This document shows, one piece after another, positions 24,877 through 33,640 of a stretch of DNA of 64,000 bases. Every line of letters starts with the position of its first letter. Positions within the stretch are counted from its first letter, which is position 1. Source of the stretch: an uncultured Porphyromonadaceae bacterium (GTDB lineage: Bacteria; Bacteroidota; Bacteroidia; Bacteroidales; Muribaculaceae); assembly GCA_902489275.1 (NCBI GenBank), contig CABTZK010000009.1:1-64000 (forward strand). Direction: 5' to 3'. Under the pieces are notes generated by a model that saw only the letters and a program-made list of their open reading frames with translations, had not been told where the DNA came from and ran no database searches. A program made the translations under genes and the position numbers.

Positions 24877-26139
24877 ATGAACGTTGTTCTCATTAGTCAT
24901 AGTGACACCGTGGGCGGAGCGGCAATAGTCTCGCTTCGTCTGATTCATGCCTTGTTAGGCGCGGGTGTCACAGCCCGAATGCTGGTGGTAGACCGTCGGG
25001 ATATTGATGTCTACGCCCAGCCTGCTGGCTCCATGGTGAGGAACAAATGGAATTTCCTGGCCGAGCGCATGGGCATTTTCATGAACAATGGCATGAATCG
25101 TGGCACGCTGTTCAAAATCGACACGTGCACACATGGGTTGAATTTTGCCAAGCACGAGTGGGTGCAAGAAGCCGATGTGTTGATGCTGGGCTGGGTCAAT
25201 CAGGGAACCCTATCGTTGCGTGGTATTCAGCAGATTGCTGACCTGGGCAAGCCCATCGTGTGGGTGATGCACGACATGTGGAACTGCACAGGCGTGTGTC
25301 ATCATGCCTTTGACTGCGAGAAGTACATGAGCACTTGCCAATCGTGTCCGCTGACGGGGAAAAGGGACCGTGACTTGTCGACCAAAACCCAGCAACGCAA
25401 GGCGCGGCTTTACAGCGAGGCCGCCATCCACTTTGTCGCGGTGAGCCACTGGTTGGCGCGCGTGTGCCGCAAGAGTGCCCTGCTCAGGAGCCAGGACATC
25501 AGGGTGATTCCCAACACCTTGAAAACCGAGGAATACCAGTTTGAGCGCCTTGGTGATGGCTATGAGGGTATTCCTGCCCATAAGAAAGTGGTCGTGGTGG
25601 GGGCGCGCCGTCTTGATGAGCCAGGCAAGGGGGGAGCAGAACTTGTCGCTGCCATGCAGTGGGTGGCAGAGCATAAGCCAGCGCTGGCTCGGCAACTGCA
25701 CCTGGTGCTGTATGGCGACTTGCGCGACCGGTCACTGCTCGGCAAAATAGCAATTCCTGTGACTTACCTTGGGCAAGTTTCTGCCTGTCGGCTTAATGAG
25801 GTGTACCGTCGTGCTGACATTGTGCTCTCGACATCGGAGTTTGAGAGTTTCGGCGCCACATTGATTGAGGGGCAAGCCAGCGGCTGCATTCCTGTGGCTC
25901 GTGGCGGTGACGGCCGTGATGACATTATCGACCACTTGAGAAATGGCTACTTGGCCCGCAATGGGAGCGCCCAAAGCATTGCCGATGGGCTGGAGTGGGC
26001 TGCCAGTCAGCCCGTGAGCCGCGAGTTCCTTCACAGCGAGGTGGATGGCAAGTTCTCATATAGGATTGTGGCCCAGCAATTTATTGAACTTTTTAACGAA
26101 ATTCTTTCACAGCGGTCATCAAGGCTCAACACAACTTGA
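24877..26139 (+). CDS. GT4 family glycosyltransferase
   Basis: A 420-aa glycosyltransferase of the GT-B fold. The N-terminal domain opens with VVLISHSDTVGGAAIVSLRL, the glycine-rich acceptor-side loop. The C-terminal domain has VVVVGARRLDEPGKGG and the nucleotide-sugar EX7E-type motif in SEFESFGATLIEGQASGCIP (near 325-345). A four-cysteine cluster HHAFDCEKYMSTCQSCPLTGK (near 145-165) is present, as in several GT4 proteins of Bacteroidales capsule or LPS loci. No other sugar-assembly genes are next to it, so the acceptor is unknown. Confidence 0.88.
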   Translation: MNVVLISHSDTVGGAAIVSLRLIHALLGAGVTARMLVVDRRDIDVYAQPAGSMVRNKWNFLAERMGIFMNNGMNRGTLFKIDTCTHGLNFAKHEWVQEADVLMLGWVNQGTLSLRGIQQIADLGKPIVWVMHDMWNCTGVCHHAFDCEKYMSTCQSCPLTGKRDRDLSTKTQQRKARLYSEAAIHFVAVSHWLARVCRKSALLRSQDIRVIPNTLKTEEYQFERLGDGYEGIPAHKKVVVVGARRLDEPGKGGAELVAAMQWVAEHKPALARQLHLVLYGDLRDRSLLGKIAIPVTYLGQVSACRLNEVYRRADIVLSTSEFESFGATLIEGQASGCIPVARGGDGRDDIIDHLRNGYLARNGSAQSIADGLEWAASQPVSREFLHSEVDGKFSYRIVAQQFIELFNEILSQRSSRLNTT

Positions 26140-26166
26140 TGGCCCTAAATATCATGATATTCTACT

Positions 26167-26949
26167 ATGCAAACGGTAATTTTTCACGAAACTGTCTACG
26201 GTCCCATTCACAGCCGTCGGTTGGGAGTCTCGTTGGGCATCAATTTGATGCCGAATGACGGTAAAATATGCTCGTTCGACTGCGTGTACTGCGAGGCTGG
26301 CTATAACGAGCAAGGTAAAGGCAACAGCGGTGTTCCCAGCCGCGAGGCCGTGAAGAGAGCGTTGAAGAGAAAACTGGAAGAGATGCAAGCGCAAGGCAAC
26401 ACGCTTGATGTGATTACCTTTAGCGGTAATGGCGAGCCAACGCTTCACCCACAGTTCAAGGAAATTGTTCACGATACCAAATTACTGCGTGACCGTTTCT
26501 ATCCCCAGGCCAAAGTGAGCGTGCTGAGCAATAGCACAATGGCAGCCCGTCCGGGAGTGATGGCAGCGCTCAAGGAGGTTGACAACTGCATCTTGAAACT
26601 CGACTCGGCTTTCCCGGCTACAATGAGGCTCATCAACCAGCCTGTGTCGCCCAATGTGCTGCCTGTTGGCATCGTCGCCGATTTGAAAGCCTATGCAGGC
26701 ATTTGCATTGTGCAGACCATGTTCTTGAGGGGCGAGCATAACGGGAAGCCTATTGACAACACGACTGCTGCCGAGGTTGATGCCCTTATTGCCGCCTATC
26801 GCGCGATACAGCCCCGCGAGGTGATGATTTACACCATCGATCGCACGACACCCGAGGAGCATCTTGTGAAAGTCCCCGTAGAGGAACTCAAAGCCATGGG
26901 CGCGCGCATCGAGCAAGAAACGGGCATCAAGGTTCAGGTGAACGGGTAA
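26167..26949 (+). CDS. Radical SAM protein
   Basis: A 260-aa radical SAM enzyme with the cluster motif CSFDCVYC (CX3CX2C, near residues 37-44) and the SAM-binding stretch TFSGNGEPTLHP. It resembles the small cytosolic radical SAM proteins sometimes named wyosine-like or MoaA-like, but the substrate is unknown. It starts 27 nt after the glycosyltransferase and ends 10 nt before the LD-carboxypeptidase, suggesting one operon without an obvious shared pathway. Confidence 0.85.
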   Translation: MQTVIFHETVYGPIHSRRLGVSLGINLMPNDGKICSFDCVYCEAGYNEQGKGNSGVPSREAVKRALKRKLEEMQAQGNTLDVITFSGNGEPTLHPQFKEIVHDTKLLRDRFYPQAKVSVLSNSTMAARPGVMAALKEVDNCILKLDSAFPATMRLINQPVSPNVLPVGIVADLKAYAGICIVQTMFLRGEHNGKPIDNTTAAEVDALIAAYRAIQPREVMIYTIDRTTPEEHLVKVPVEELKAMGARIEQETGIKVQVNG

Positions 26950-26959
26950 ATTCAAATTC

Positions 26960-27925
26960 ATGATTCTGCCACCTGCGTTGCAGAGGGGCGACAAAGTTGC
27001 CATCATTTCCCCGTCGGGTGTCATTGCTCCCGAGCGGGTAGAGGGGGCTGTGTCCGCTTTGAGGCAATGGGGCTTGTCGCCCGTGGTGGGTGCACATGCG
27101 CTTGAGCAAGCGGTGAGCTATGGCGCTATTGTGACTGGCGGCACCATTGCGCATCGGCTGGCTGACTTGCAGTGGGCTTTGTGCGACCCGAGTGTGAAGT
27201 GCATCTTGTGCAGCCGCGGCGGCTATGGCGCCGTCCACTTGCTGGAGCATCTTGATTGGCAGCTCATCCGCAATCACCCCAAGTGGCTCATTGGGTTTAG
27301 CGACATCAGCGCCTTGCATGCGGCGTGGCACCGTGCAGGGGTGATGAGTGTGCATGCCTCGATGGCCAAGCATTTCACCGATTTCGGTGTCGATGGTGAT
27401 GTGAGCGAGGCGCTTTATCGCATTTTAACCCGCCAGCGCGTTGACTATAGGGTGCCGGCACTTTCTGCAGGGTCTGTCGTGCGCTTGTCCGCCGGCACTG
27501 CCTCGGGGGTGCTGTTGGGGGGTAACTTGGCGGTGCTGGCTGGTCTTGTGGGCACGCCTTTCAATCTTTTCAAGCCAGGGGCAATCTTGCTGCTGGAAGA
27601 CATTGGCGAGGAAATCTATCGGGTGGAGCGCATGATGTACCAGTTGCGCTTGTCAGGCGTGCTTCAGCATTTGGCAGGGCTCGTTGTGGGCAGGTTCACT
27701 CGTTACCATGCCGATGGCCAGTGGCTGGAGTCAAGCGAGGATGACACTCGCCATCGCATGTACAGCATGATTAGCGACATGGTTTCACCCTATGATTACC
27801 CCGTTGCCTATGGCTTCCCGATGGGACACGTGGATGATAATGTGCCATTGCTGCTTGGTGCGCGTGCCACCCTTTCGGTGACTTCTGCCGAAGTGACGTT
27901 GAGATTATACTTTCCCGGCGAGTAG
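26960..27925 (+). CDS. LD-carboxypeptidase (peptidase S66, muropeptide recycling)
   Basis: A 321-aa S66 serine peptidase. The family trims the terminal D-Ala from murein tetrapeptides in cytoplasmic recycling. Seen: SRGGYGAVHLL (85-95), the nucleophile Ser114 in IGFSDISALH, a catalytic Glu in LLLEDIGEEIYRVERM (near 212) and a His in FPMGHVDDN (near 295). There is no signal peptide, which fits a cytosolic enzyme. Its last 21 nt overlap the end of the convergent tatD gene. Confidence 0.9.
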   Translation: MILPPALQRGDKVAIISPSGVIAPERVEGAVSALRQWGLSPVVGAHALEQAVSYGAIVTGGTIAHRLADLQWALCDPSVKCILCSRGGYGAVHLLEHLDWQLIRNHPKWLIGFSDISALHAAWHRAGVMSVHASMAKHFTDFGVDGDVSEALYRILTRQRVDYRVPALSAGSVVRLSAGTASGVLLGGNLAVLAGLVGTPFNLFKPGAILLLEDIGEEIYRVERMMYQLRLSGVLQHLAGLVVGRFTRYHADGQWLESSEDDTRHRMYSMISDMVSPYDYPVAYGFPMGHVDDNVPLLLGARATLSVTSAEVTLRLYFPGE

Positions 27926-28540
27926 CGAGGTGGCATTACGGGTGGCCAATTCAAGGATTTCCCGCTGGGTCATGCCGAGGGCTTCAGCAACTTTCAGAGC
28001 CACCTCTTCGATGGTGACGGGCGCGTCGTCGGTCTCAATGAGCAAGCGGTCGAGCGGTGTGGCTCTTGCCGTCTCGGGATTAAATCTCGCTCCAAAACTC
28101 AAGTAAAACCCAGCGTCAATGAGCGGGCGCGCCACGTTGCTGTTGCCACGCATGCCGTGAATGATCCAGGGAATGGATTGCTGCGACGCTTTCCATGCCC
28201 GAAGCACTTGCTGGCTTGTGCGCACGGTGTGTATCACAAGGGGTTTTTCCGCTTGCTGGGCGATGTTGATGTGGAATCTGAAAATTTCCATCTGTCCCTC
28301 TATGGCACCCCCTTTGAGGGCATCAAGCCCAGTTTCCCCAATGGCTGCCACTTGCGGATGGAAAGCAAGGCGCTCAAGCCGTCTCAACTGGTCATCGGTC
28401 ACCGATGCCGTGTGCCAGGGATGGATGCCGATAGCGTAGCGCACGCCAGGCTTTGGGGCGAAATCGCCTGGAGAGACCGAGACAAGCTCTTGGCAATTAT
28501 GAGCGGCCGTCAGCTGGTGGGTGTGGATGTTGGTAATCAT
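27905..28540 (-). CDS. TatD family hydrolase (metal-dependent DNase)
   Basis: A 211-aa TIM-barrel hydrolase of the TatD family, shorter than E. coli TatD (about 260 aa) but usual for the Bacteroidales form. Metal ligands: His-X-His in NIHTHQL (N-terminus), Glu in AIGETGLDAL (near 93), His in PLVIHTVRT (near 128) and Asp in LLIETDDAP near the C-terminus. Its start codon overlaps the yidD stop by 1 nt (TAATG), so it is coupled to rnpA-yidD. Confidence 0.9.
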   Translation of the reverse strand: MITNIHTHQLTAAHNCQELVSVSPGDFAPKPGVRYAIGIHPWHTASVTDDQLRRLERLAFHPQVAAIGETGLDALKGGAIEGQMEIFRFHINIAQQAEKPLVIHTVRTSQQVLRAWKASQQSIPWIIHGMRGNSNVARPLIDAGFYLSFGARFNPETARATPLDRLLIETDDAPVTIEEVALKVAEALGMTQREILELATRNATSLLAGKV

Positions 28541-28815
28541 TAGGGCACAGGGTCATAGCCGCTGCCACCCCATGGATTGCAGCGCAAGATGCGTTTGACA
28601 GCGAGCCAAAAGCCCTTAATCGGGCCATGTTTCTGGATAGCCTCAATGGCGTAGGTGCTGCAAGTGGGGGTGAATCGGCACGATGGGGGAGTTAATGGGG
28701 AGATAAATCGCTTGTAGAGCTTGATGGGCAGGATGAGCAGCCACGCCACCATCCGAGCCATGCCATGAGCCAGCGCCATGAGCCCATGCGCATTTCCTTG
28801 TGGACTGTCGTTCAT
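28540..28815 (-). CDS. yidD: Membrane protein insertion efficiency factor YidD
   Basis: A 91-aa YidD protein with the family core: LILPIKLYKRFISPLTPPSCRF-type amphipathic start, three conserved cysteines in CRFTPTCSTYAIEAI and ILRCNPW, and the GGSGYDPVP C-terminus. It helps YidC-dependent insertion of inner-membrane proteins. It overlaps rnpA by 4 nt (ATGA) and tatD by 1 nt. The rnpA-yidD pair is conserved across bacteria, though rpmH and yidC are not adjacent here. Confidence 0.95.
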   Translation of the reverse strand: MNDSPQGNAHGLMALAHGMARMVAWLLILPIKLYKRFISPLTPPSCRFTPTCSTYAIEAIQKHGPIKGFWLAVKRILRCNPWGGSGYDPVP

Positions 28816-29198
28816 TGTGAGGCTGCGGCTATTTTGGTGAGTAATTCCTTCATCTTGGCCTCAATCGTGGCATAGCGGAAGGGTTGCCTGGCAAGATAGA
28901 TAAATGCCACGTCAACGCGCTTGCCCCGTTGTTCAAGGGCTGGCAGCAGCAAGTCGCGGTTGAGGCGGTAAGCCTCGCGGGTGCGGCGGCGCAACAACAC
29001 GCGTTTCACAGCGGTGCGTATTTTCTTCTTGGGAATCGTGATGAGGAAGCGCGACTCACCCTTGCCGTCGGTCGAGGGCACAAAGCGGTAAACCGCTCTC
29101 AACGGATAGGCCGTGGCATTGTCGCCCTGGGCAAAAACCTGGTCGATAGCCGTCTTGCTGCACAGTTTCTCGCGCTTGTATAACTTGAAATTCTCCAT
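28812..29198 (-). CDS. rnpA: Ribonuclease P protein component
   Basis: RnpA is the protein cofactor of RNase P, which matures the 5' end of tRNAs. From the ATG at 29198 it has 128 aa. It shows the usual basic RNR-type motif in KRVLLRRRTREAYRL (near 65-80) and an early KREKLCSKTAIDQVF segment. A longer in-frame start at 29240 is rejected because the -7 box TAACTTTG (29214-29207) lies inside it. First gene of rnpA-yidD-tatD. The box ends only 8 nt before the ATG, so the mRNA may have almost no leader. Confidence 0.92.
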   Translation of the reverse strand: MENFKLYKREKLCSKTAIDQVFAQGDNATAYPLRAVYRFVPSTDGKGESRFLITIPKKKIRTAVKRVLLRRRTREAYRLNRDLLLPALEQRGKRVDVAFIYLARQPFRYATIEAKMKELLTKIAAASQ

Positions 29199-29206
29199 TT
29201 CAGTTG

Positions 29207-29214
29207 CAAAGTTA
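29207..29214 (-). promoter_or_regulatory. -7 box of the rnpA-yidD-tatD promoter
   Basis: TAACTTTG on the minus strand, ending 8 nt before the rnpA ATG. The -33 region has no clear TTTG. Confidence 0.6.
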
Positions 29215-29386
29215 CACTTTTTTGAACGGTTTTTCCCCATGATTTTCTGAATCTTTTTTACCTTTCCACGATGTGTCCGAGGTCAAATAAGAAGTACCCG
29301 TTGAGTCGTCCATGCCCTGTGAGCTCTGCAAGAATGGACTTGCCATGACGATACCATCTGATATTTTGAAGGGGTGCGCTGTTTTG

Positions 29387-29417
29387 TTGCAATGTTTCGG
29401 CGATTATTGTATCTTTG
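29387..29417 (+). promoter_or_regulatory. Promoter of the exported orphan gene
   Basis: -33 box TTG (29387-29389, extended by TTTTG just before) and -7 box TATCTTTG (29410-29417) are 20 nt apart. It fixes the start codon at 29436 rather than at 29415. Confidence 0.75.
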
Positions 29418-29435
29418 TGCCAATCAAATGTTTTC

Positions 29436-30569
29436 ATGATGAAGAAACTTGGATCATGGCGTGGCAAGCGCATCAATTTTGTGACATGGGCTATGTTACT
29501 CGCCGCTGCGACAGGGACGATTCGGTTGCAAGCCATCACCATCTACTCAACGCAATACAACCACTTTGCCGGGATCGGGCTTTCGCCACTATCGAGCATC
29601 GAAAATGGGTGCTTAGTCGCGGCTTGCAATAGCACTGCGCCTCTTGTGATGCTTGACACGGTGGGTATCGCTGCTCGTGAATACCGCTATTATGCGCGAA
29701 TCGCCAACCTGCACAGCAAGGAGGGGAAATCCTATCGCGTGATTGATGGCGAGGGACAAGCGCAACGGGTCGATGCCCCACAGTGCGGCATTGTCTTCAA
29801 CGCTGCGAGTGAAGATGACTATTGGGCCGTGACGATGACTTGCCGCAACACCAATCCCCTCAACGACATTATCGACCGCAGAGTGATGAGCGTGACACTC
29901 ACGCACGTGAGGATGGGTTGTGAGCAAGTTGTGAAAACGGTAGAGGTGAACGATGACGTTGACTTGCTGACGGGGTTTAACGTCATTTGTGTCGATGTTA
30001 AGGAAAATGCTGTAGATGTGTCGGTTGGGAGTAAGGTGCTAAAGCCTTTGTTTCATGCCGATGCTCATCGCCCAAGGGGAATGGTAAGGGCAGGTGTCCT
30101 TGCAGGGCCTGGCTCTGAAATCAAACTTGAGCGAGCTGTGCTGTCTTTTTCAAGCAATGACCAAACTTGCGAGATGACCGCTTGGACCCGTAGCAAGCTG
30201 GATGCGCATTTTGCCCAAAGCAAGAACCCCTATGAGGGATATTGGACCTATTTGGATCGGGATTTGGAAGACAAATGGCTTCGCTTGGGGGGACGCTACA
30301 CGGTGGCACTGGTCGAGACCGAAACAGGATATGACCTGATATACATTGAGGGGGCGCAGGTGAAGAAAAGCCAGTGGGAGACTGGGATGCTGAAAGGAAG
30401 GCTCACAAAGACCATTTTCACCGACAATTTCTCGGGAATGTGGGTCGATGCAACCTATCGCCCTTTTAGCGAAGATGTCTACGCTACCTTTGAAAGCGGT
30501 GTGATTCTCAACATCAAGTTTCCCGTGTATCGGTCACAAATCAGGTTCTCTAAGGTATTGGACAAGTAA
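29436..30569 (+). CDS. Exported hypothetical protein (377 aa)
   Basis: I do not recognise a named family. The first about 33 residues form a signal peptide (KKLGSWRGKR, then a hydrophobic run ending LQA). The mature part appears beta-rich with phrases such as YWTYLDRDLEDKWLRLGGRY and YDLIYIEGAQVKKSQWE near 270-320, which read like a small sandwich or lipocalin-like fold, but this is only an impression. An ATG one codon later (29439) is also possible. It is a single-gene unit next to the rnpA operon, convergent with proS. Confidence 0.75.
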   Translation: MMKKLGSWRGKRINFVTWAMLLAAATGTIRLQAITIYSTQYNHFAGIGLSPLSSIENGCLVAACNSTAPLVMLDTVGIAAREYRYYARIANLHSKEGKSYRVIDGEGQAQRVDAPQCGIVFNAASEDDYWAVTMTCRNTNPLNDIIDRRVMSVTLTHVRMGCEQVVKTVEVNDDVDLLTGFNVICVDVKENAVDVSVGSKVLKPLFHADAHRPRGMVRAGVLAGPGSEIKLERAVLSFSSNDQTCEMTAWTRSKLDAHFAQSKNPYEGYWTYLDRDLEDKWLRLGGRYTVALVETETGYDLIYIEGAQVKKSQWETGMLKGRLTKTIFTDNFSGMWVDATYRPFSEDVYATFESGVILNIKFPVYRSQIRFSKVLDK

Positions 30570-30655
30570 GCCAGCCATTTCCCATGATACACAGCAATGG
30601 CACCCCCCGTGAAAAGGATGCCATTATTGAAGTCTGTTCTTTGCATTTGCTGCAA

Positions 30656-32137
30656 TTAATAATTGCGCGCGAAGATCACACGGCGGTGACTGGGTTTCCC
30701 CGTGTAGATGCACTTGCCCTCTTCGGGTTCGCTATCCAGTGCGATGCAGCGAATGGTAGCCTTGGTCTCTTCCTTGATTTTGAGCTCGGTTTCGGTCGTT
30801 CCGTCCCAGTGTGCCAAGATGAAACCGCCTTTTTCGATTTGCTCTTTGAACTCATCCCAAGTGTCAACTTTGCGGGTCATCGACTCGCGCAGCTTGAGAG
30901 CTTTGTCGTAGATGTTTTGTTGAATGTCGGCAAGCAATTTCACCACGTAGCCCTCAATTCCATTGAGTGCGACGGTTTCCTTTTCCAGCGTGTCGCGGCG
31001 CATGACCTCGATGGTGCCGTTCTCAATGTCGCGAGCGCCCAGCACGAGACGCACGGGGACGCCTTTCAGCTCGTAGTCGGCAAACTTGAAGCCTGGGCGC
31101 TTGTTGTCGGCATTGTCGTATTTCACCGATATGCCTTGCTTGCGCAAGTTTTCAACGATAGGAGCGACTTTCTCGTTAACGGTGGCGAGTTGTTCCTCAT
31201 TGCGGTAGATGGGGATGATCACCACTTGGACAGGTGCCAGCTCTGGAGGAAGCACTAAGCCGTTGTCGTCACTGTGCGTCATGATGAGCGCGCCCATCAA
31301 GCGGGTGGACACTCCCCATGAGGTGGCCCAAACGTAGTCGAGTTGATTGTTCTGGTCAATAAATTTCACGTCAAATGCCTTGGCAAAGTTTTGCCCCAAG
31401 AAGTGTGAAGTGCCACTTTGGAGCGCCTTTCCGTCTTGCATCATGGCCTCAATGGTGTAGGTCTCGATAGCGCCGGCAAAACGCTCGTTGGCCGTCTTGA
31501 TACCCCTCACGACGGGCATCGCCATTGATTTTTCGGCAAAAGTGGCGTAGACATTAAGCATTTCCTTGGCTTTTGCCTCGGCCTCCTCCCTGGTGGCATG
31601 GGCAGTGTGCCCTTCTTGCCACAGGAACTCGGCAGTGCGCAGGAAAAGTCGTGTGCGCATTTCCCAGCGGAACACGTTACACCACTGGTTGCAAAGCAAT
31701 GGTAGGTCGCGGTAGGAGTTAATCCAGTTGCGGTAGGTGTTCCAGATGATGGTTTCGCTCGTGGGGCGAATGATGAGCTCTTCTTCAAGTTTTGCGGCCG
31801 GATCCACCACCACGCCGTTGCCCTCGGGGTCGTTTTTGAGGCGATAGTGCGTGACTACAGCGCATTCTTTGGCGAAGCCTTCCACGTGGTCGGCCTCCTT
31901 GCTCAGGAATGACTTGGGAATGAGCAAGGGGAAATAGGCATTCTGCACGCCAGTTGCCTTGAACATGTCATCCAACTTGCGCTGCATCTTTTCCCAGATG
32001 GCGTAGCCGTAGGGTTTGATTACCATGCAACCGCGCACCGCCGATTGCTCGGCAAGATTAGCTTTGATAACTAATTCGTTGTACCATTGAGAGTAATTGT
32101 CGGCTCTCTTGGTGAGATCTTTTAATTCTTTTGCCAT
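30656..32137 (-). CDS. proS: Prolyl-tRNA synthetase, archaeal/eukaryotic type
   Basis: A 493-aa ProRS without the large editing insertion of the bacterial type. Class II motifs are visible: motif 2 region CNVFRWEMRTRLFLRTAEFLWQEGHTAHAT (near 155-185), IRPTSETIIW (near 122) and motif 3-like GVSTRLMGALIMTHSDDNGL (near 270). The C-terminal zinc-binding-like domain ends in the typical aromatic ARNY. Archaeal-type ProRS is common in Bacteroidetes. Last gene of the tsaB to proS cluster, 17 nt after the OmpA-like gene. Confidence 0.96.
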   Translation of the reverse strand: MAKELKDLTKRADNYSQWYNELVIKANLAEQSAVRGCMVIKPYGYAIWEKMQRKLDDMFKATGVQNAYFPLLIPKSFLSKEADHVEGFAKECAVVTHYRLKNDPEGNGVVVDPAAKLEEELIIRPTSETIIWNTYRNWINSYRDLPLLCNQWCNVFRWEMRTRLFLRTAEFLWQEGHTAHATREEAEAKAKEMLNVYATFAEKSMAMPVVRGIKTANERFAGAIETYTIEAMMQDGKALQSGTSHFLGQNFAKAFDVKFIDQNNQLDYVWATSWGVSTRLMGALIMTHSDDNGLVLPPELAPVQVVIIPIYRNEEQLATVNEKVAPIVENLRKQGISVKYDNADNKRPGFKFADYELKGVPVRLVLGARDIENGTIEVMRRDTLEKETVALNGIEGYVVKLLADIQQNIYDKALKLRESMTRKVDTWDEFKEQIEKGGFILAHWDGTTETELKIKEETKATIRCIALDSEPEEGKCIYTGKPSHRRVIFARNY

Positions 32138-32154
32138 TTTATGTGTCGTTGTTG

Positions 32155-32790
32155 TTATTTCCTCTGTATTTGATTGATATTGACTGACCCGTGCTTTGCC
32201 TGGTCAATCATCACCTCTCCAGGGACGAGATAAATCTCCAGACGGCGGTTCTTGCCACGCAGCACCATCGAGTAGTTCGACTCAATGGGGTCGCTGCTGC
32301 CCAGCGCGTAAGGTACCACAAAGTCGACGTTGGTATTGGAGGAAATCCAGTCATAGACCGCATTCACCCGGTCGCGCGTGAGCTTCAGAGTGTAGGCTGG
32401 CGAGCCCGTGTTGTCGCTGTGCATCACGAGCAGCATCTTGTAGAATCCTGGTGACTTGAGGAACTTGAGCATCGGTTTCAAAGTCGTCTTTCCCCTCTCG
32501 CTAAGGGTCGTGTCGTTGTCAGCAAAGATCTTTTCGGCTGGAATGGTCACAATCATCACTTCGTTGTCGCGCATCAGTTCTACCTCGAAATTTCGCTTGA
32601 TGAGCTCGACCGCTTGCGTGTATTGGTAGTCTTGAATCACCTCTGACACGCGTTCTTTTTTGATTTCGGGTATTTCGAGGTTCTCGTCAAGTGAAAGCTC
32701 GTAAATATCGACTTTTCGCGCAAGTGCGTCTTGTGAGGTTGCCACAATGGCAGCCAACATCAAAATTCTGAAAAAAAACCTCAATGCCAT
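32155..32790 (-). CDS. OmpA-like domain protein, exported
   Basis: A 211-aa protein with a signal peptide (FFFRILMLAAIVATSQDALA) and a C-terminal OmpA/MotB-like domain from about residue 95 (FADNDTTLSERGKTTLKPML, MHSDNTGSPAYTLKLTRDRVNAVYDWI, ALGSSDPIESN, GKNRRLEIYL). The domain binds peptidoglycan in the family, so it probably sits in the periplasm. There is no beta-barrel part. It starts 2 nt after the small upstream gene and 17 nt before proS. Confidence 0.85.
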   Translation of the reverse strand: MALRFFFRILMLAAIVATSQDALARKVDIYELSLDENLEIPEIKKERVSEVIQDYQYTQAVELIKRNFEVELMRDNEVMIVTIPAEKIFADNDTTLSERGKTTLKPMLKFLKSPGFYKMLLVMHSDNTGSPAYTLKLTRDRVNAVYDWISSNTNVDFVVPYALGSSDPIESNYSMVLRGKNRRLEIYLVPGEVMIDQAKHGSVNINQIQRK

Positions 32791-32792
32791 TT

Positions 32793-33086
32793 TTAATCCT
32801 CTTCTAAACTTAATTCATATTGCAATTCAGCCTCAACAAGCGCTTTGACGTCTTGTGGCTGTATAGCGTTGTCTGTGTCCTTGCGCAGTTGCTTGGCCAC
32901 GTATGCCACAATCTCGTCGACGGTTGGGTCAAAGTCTTCGTGGCCGCTATTGGCCTCATCATAGTCAAACATGGCATCGATGAGTAGCAGCATGTCGTTG
33001 GAGGAATACTTGTCCTTGAGTTCGTCGGTCGTGTGATTGCGCATGAACAGGATCGCATCATTCTCGTCATATACTTTTTGTGCCAT
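32793..33086 (-). CDS. Small acidic conserved hypothetical protein (97 aa)
   Basis: A small, acidic cytoplasmic protein with no signal or membrane helix. The sequence pattern (NDAILFMRNHTTDELKDKYS, LIDAMFDYDE, VDEIVAYVAKQLRKDT) resembles a conserved Bacteroidales family of unknown role that I have seen near rimM or tRNA synthetase genes; the name is not certain. It lies 17 nt after rimM and 2 nt before the OmpA-like gene. Confidence 0.7.
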   Translation of the reverse strand: MAQKVYDENDAILFMRNHTTDELKDKYSSNDMLLLIDAMFDYDEANSGHEDFDPTVDEIVAYVAKQLRKDTDNAIQPQDVKALVEAELQYELSLEED

Positions 33087-33103
33087 AACTTGTGTTTTTT
33101 ATG

Positions 33104-33640
33104 TTAGTTTAACGCGAATAGGTCTTCGGGGAGCGACATGTGGATTTTCCTCTCTTCGGTCTCAACGTCGTTGATGAGCTCGGGGGCTGCCGGCAGCAAG
33201 AGGTCTCCGCCGCCACTGGCGCGCGCTACCTTGAAAAGTACGTTGGCGGTTGAGGCATCGACATCAACAACTGTTCCAATCGCTTCGCCATGATGATAAA
33301 CTTGGAAACCAACAAAATAGTTAACGGGAAACTCTTCAGGACTCATCTCCTTGCTCAACGGCTCAAACTCGCTCTTGAGCGCATAGATTTCCTTGTTCAC
33401 CAGCAACGAGGCATCTTGCTCGCTATCGATCCCGTCGAGCGTGAGCAAAACCGTCGTTATTGACTTCTGGCGCAAGCCCTCCATAAAAAAGGGGACAAAA
33501 ATCGCGTCAACATCGCTGATAATGCAACTCAAGTGCTCAAGCGCCTCAAAGTCGCAATCAATGCTCGCCGAGATCTCTCCTTTCACCCCGTGGGGCTTGC
33601 AATATCGTCCTATTTCAACCAGTTGGCCGCGGGTAATCAC
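33104..33640 (-). CDS. rimM: Ribosome maturation factor RimM
   Basis: RimM assists 30S subunit assembly by binding S19. The 178-aa protein has the two expected parts: the N-terminal RimM domain (IGRYCKPHGVKGEISA near 12-25) and a C-terminal PRC-barrel-like domain (NYFVGFQVYHHGEAIGTV, then LLLPAAPELI). It starts with GTG that overlaps the stop of the DUF4290 gene by 4 nt (GTGA), so translation is coupled. rpsP and trmD, its partners in many bacteria, are not adjacent. Confidence 0.92.
   Translation of the reverse strand: MITRGQLVEIGRYCKPHGVKGEISASIDCDFEALEHLSCIISDVDAIFVPFFMEGLRQKSITTVLLTLDGIDSEQDASLLVNKEIYALKSEFEPLSKEMSPEEFPVNYFVGFQVYHHGEAIGTVVDVDASTANVLFKVARASGGGDLLLPAAPELINDVETEERKIHMSLPEDLFALN

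Noticed and set aside
29258..29437. 59-codon minus-strand frame upstream of rnpA
   Set aside because: Its start overlaps the divergent start of the exported orphan gene and its body contains that gene's promoter; no promoter of its own is seen, so it is left out, though translation cannot be excluded.
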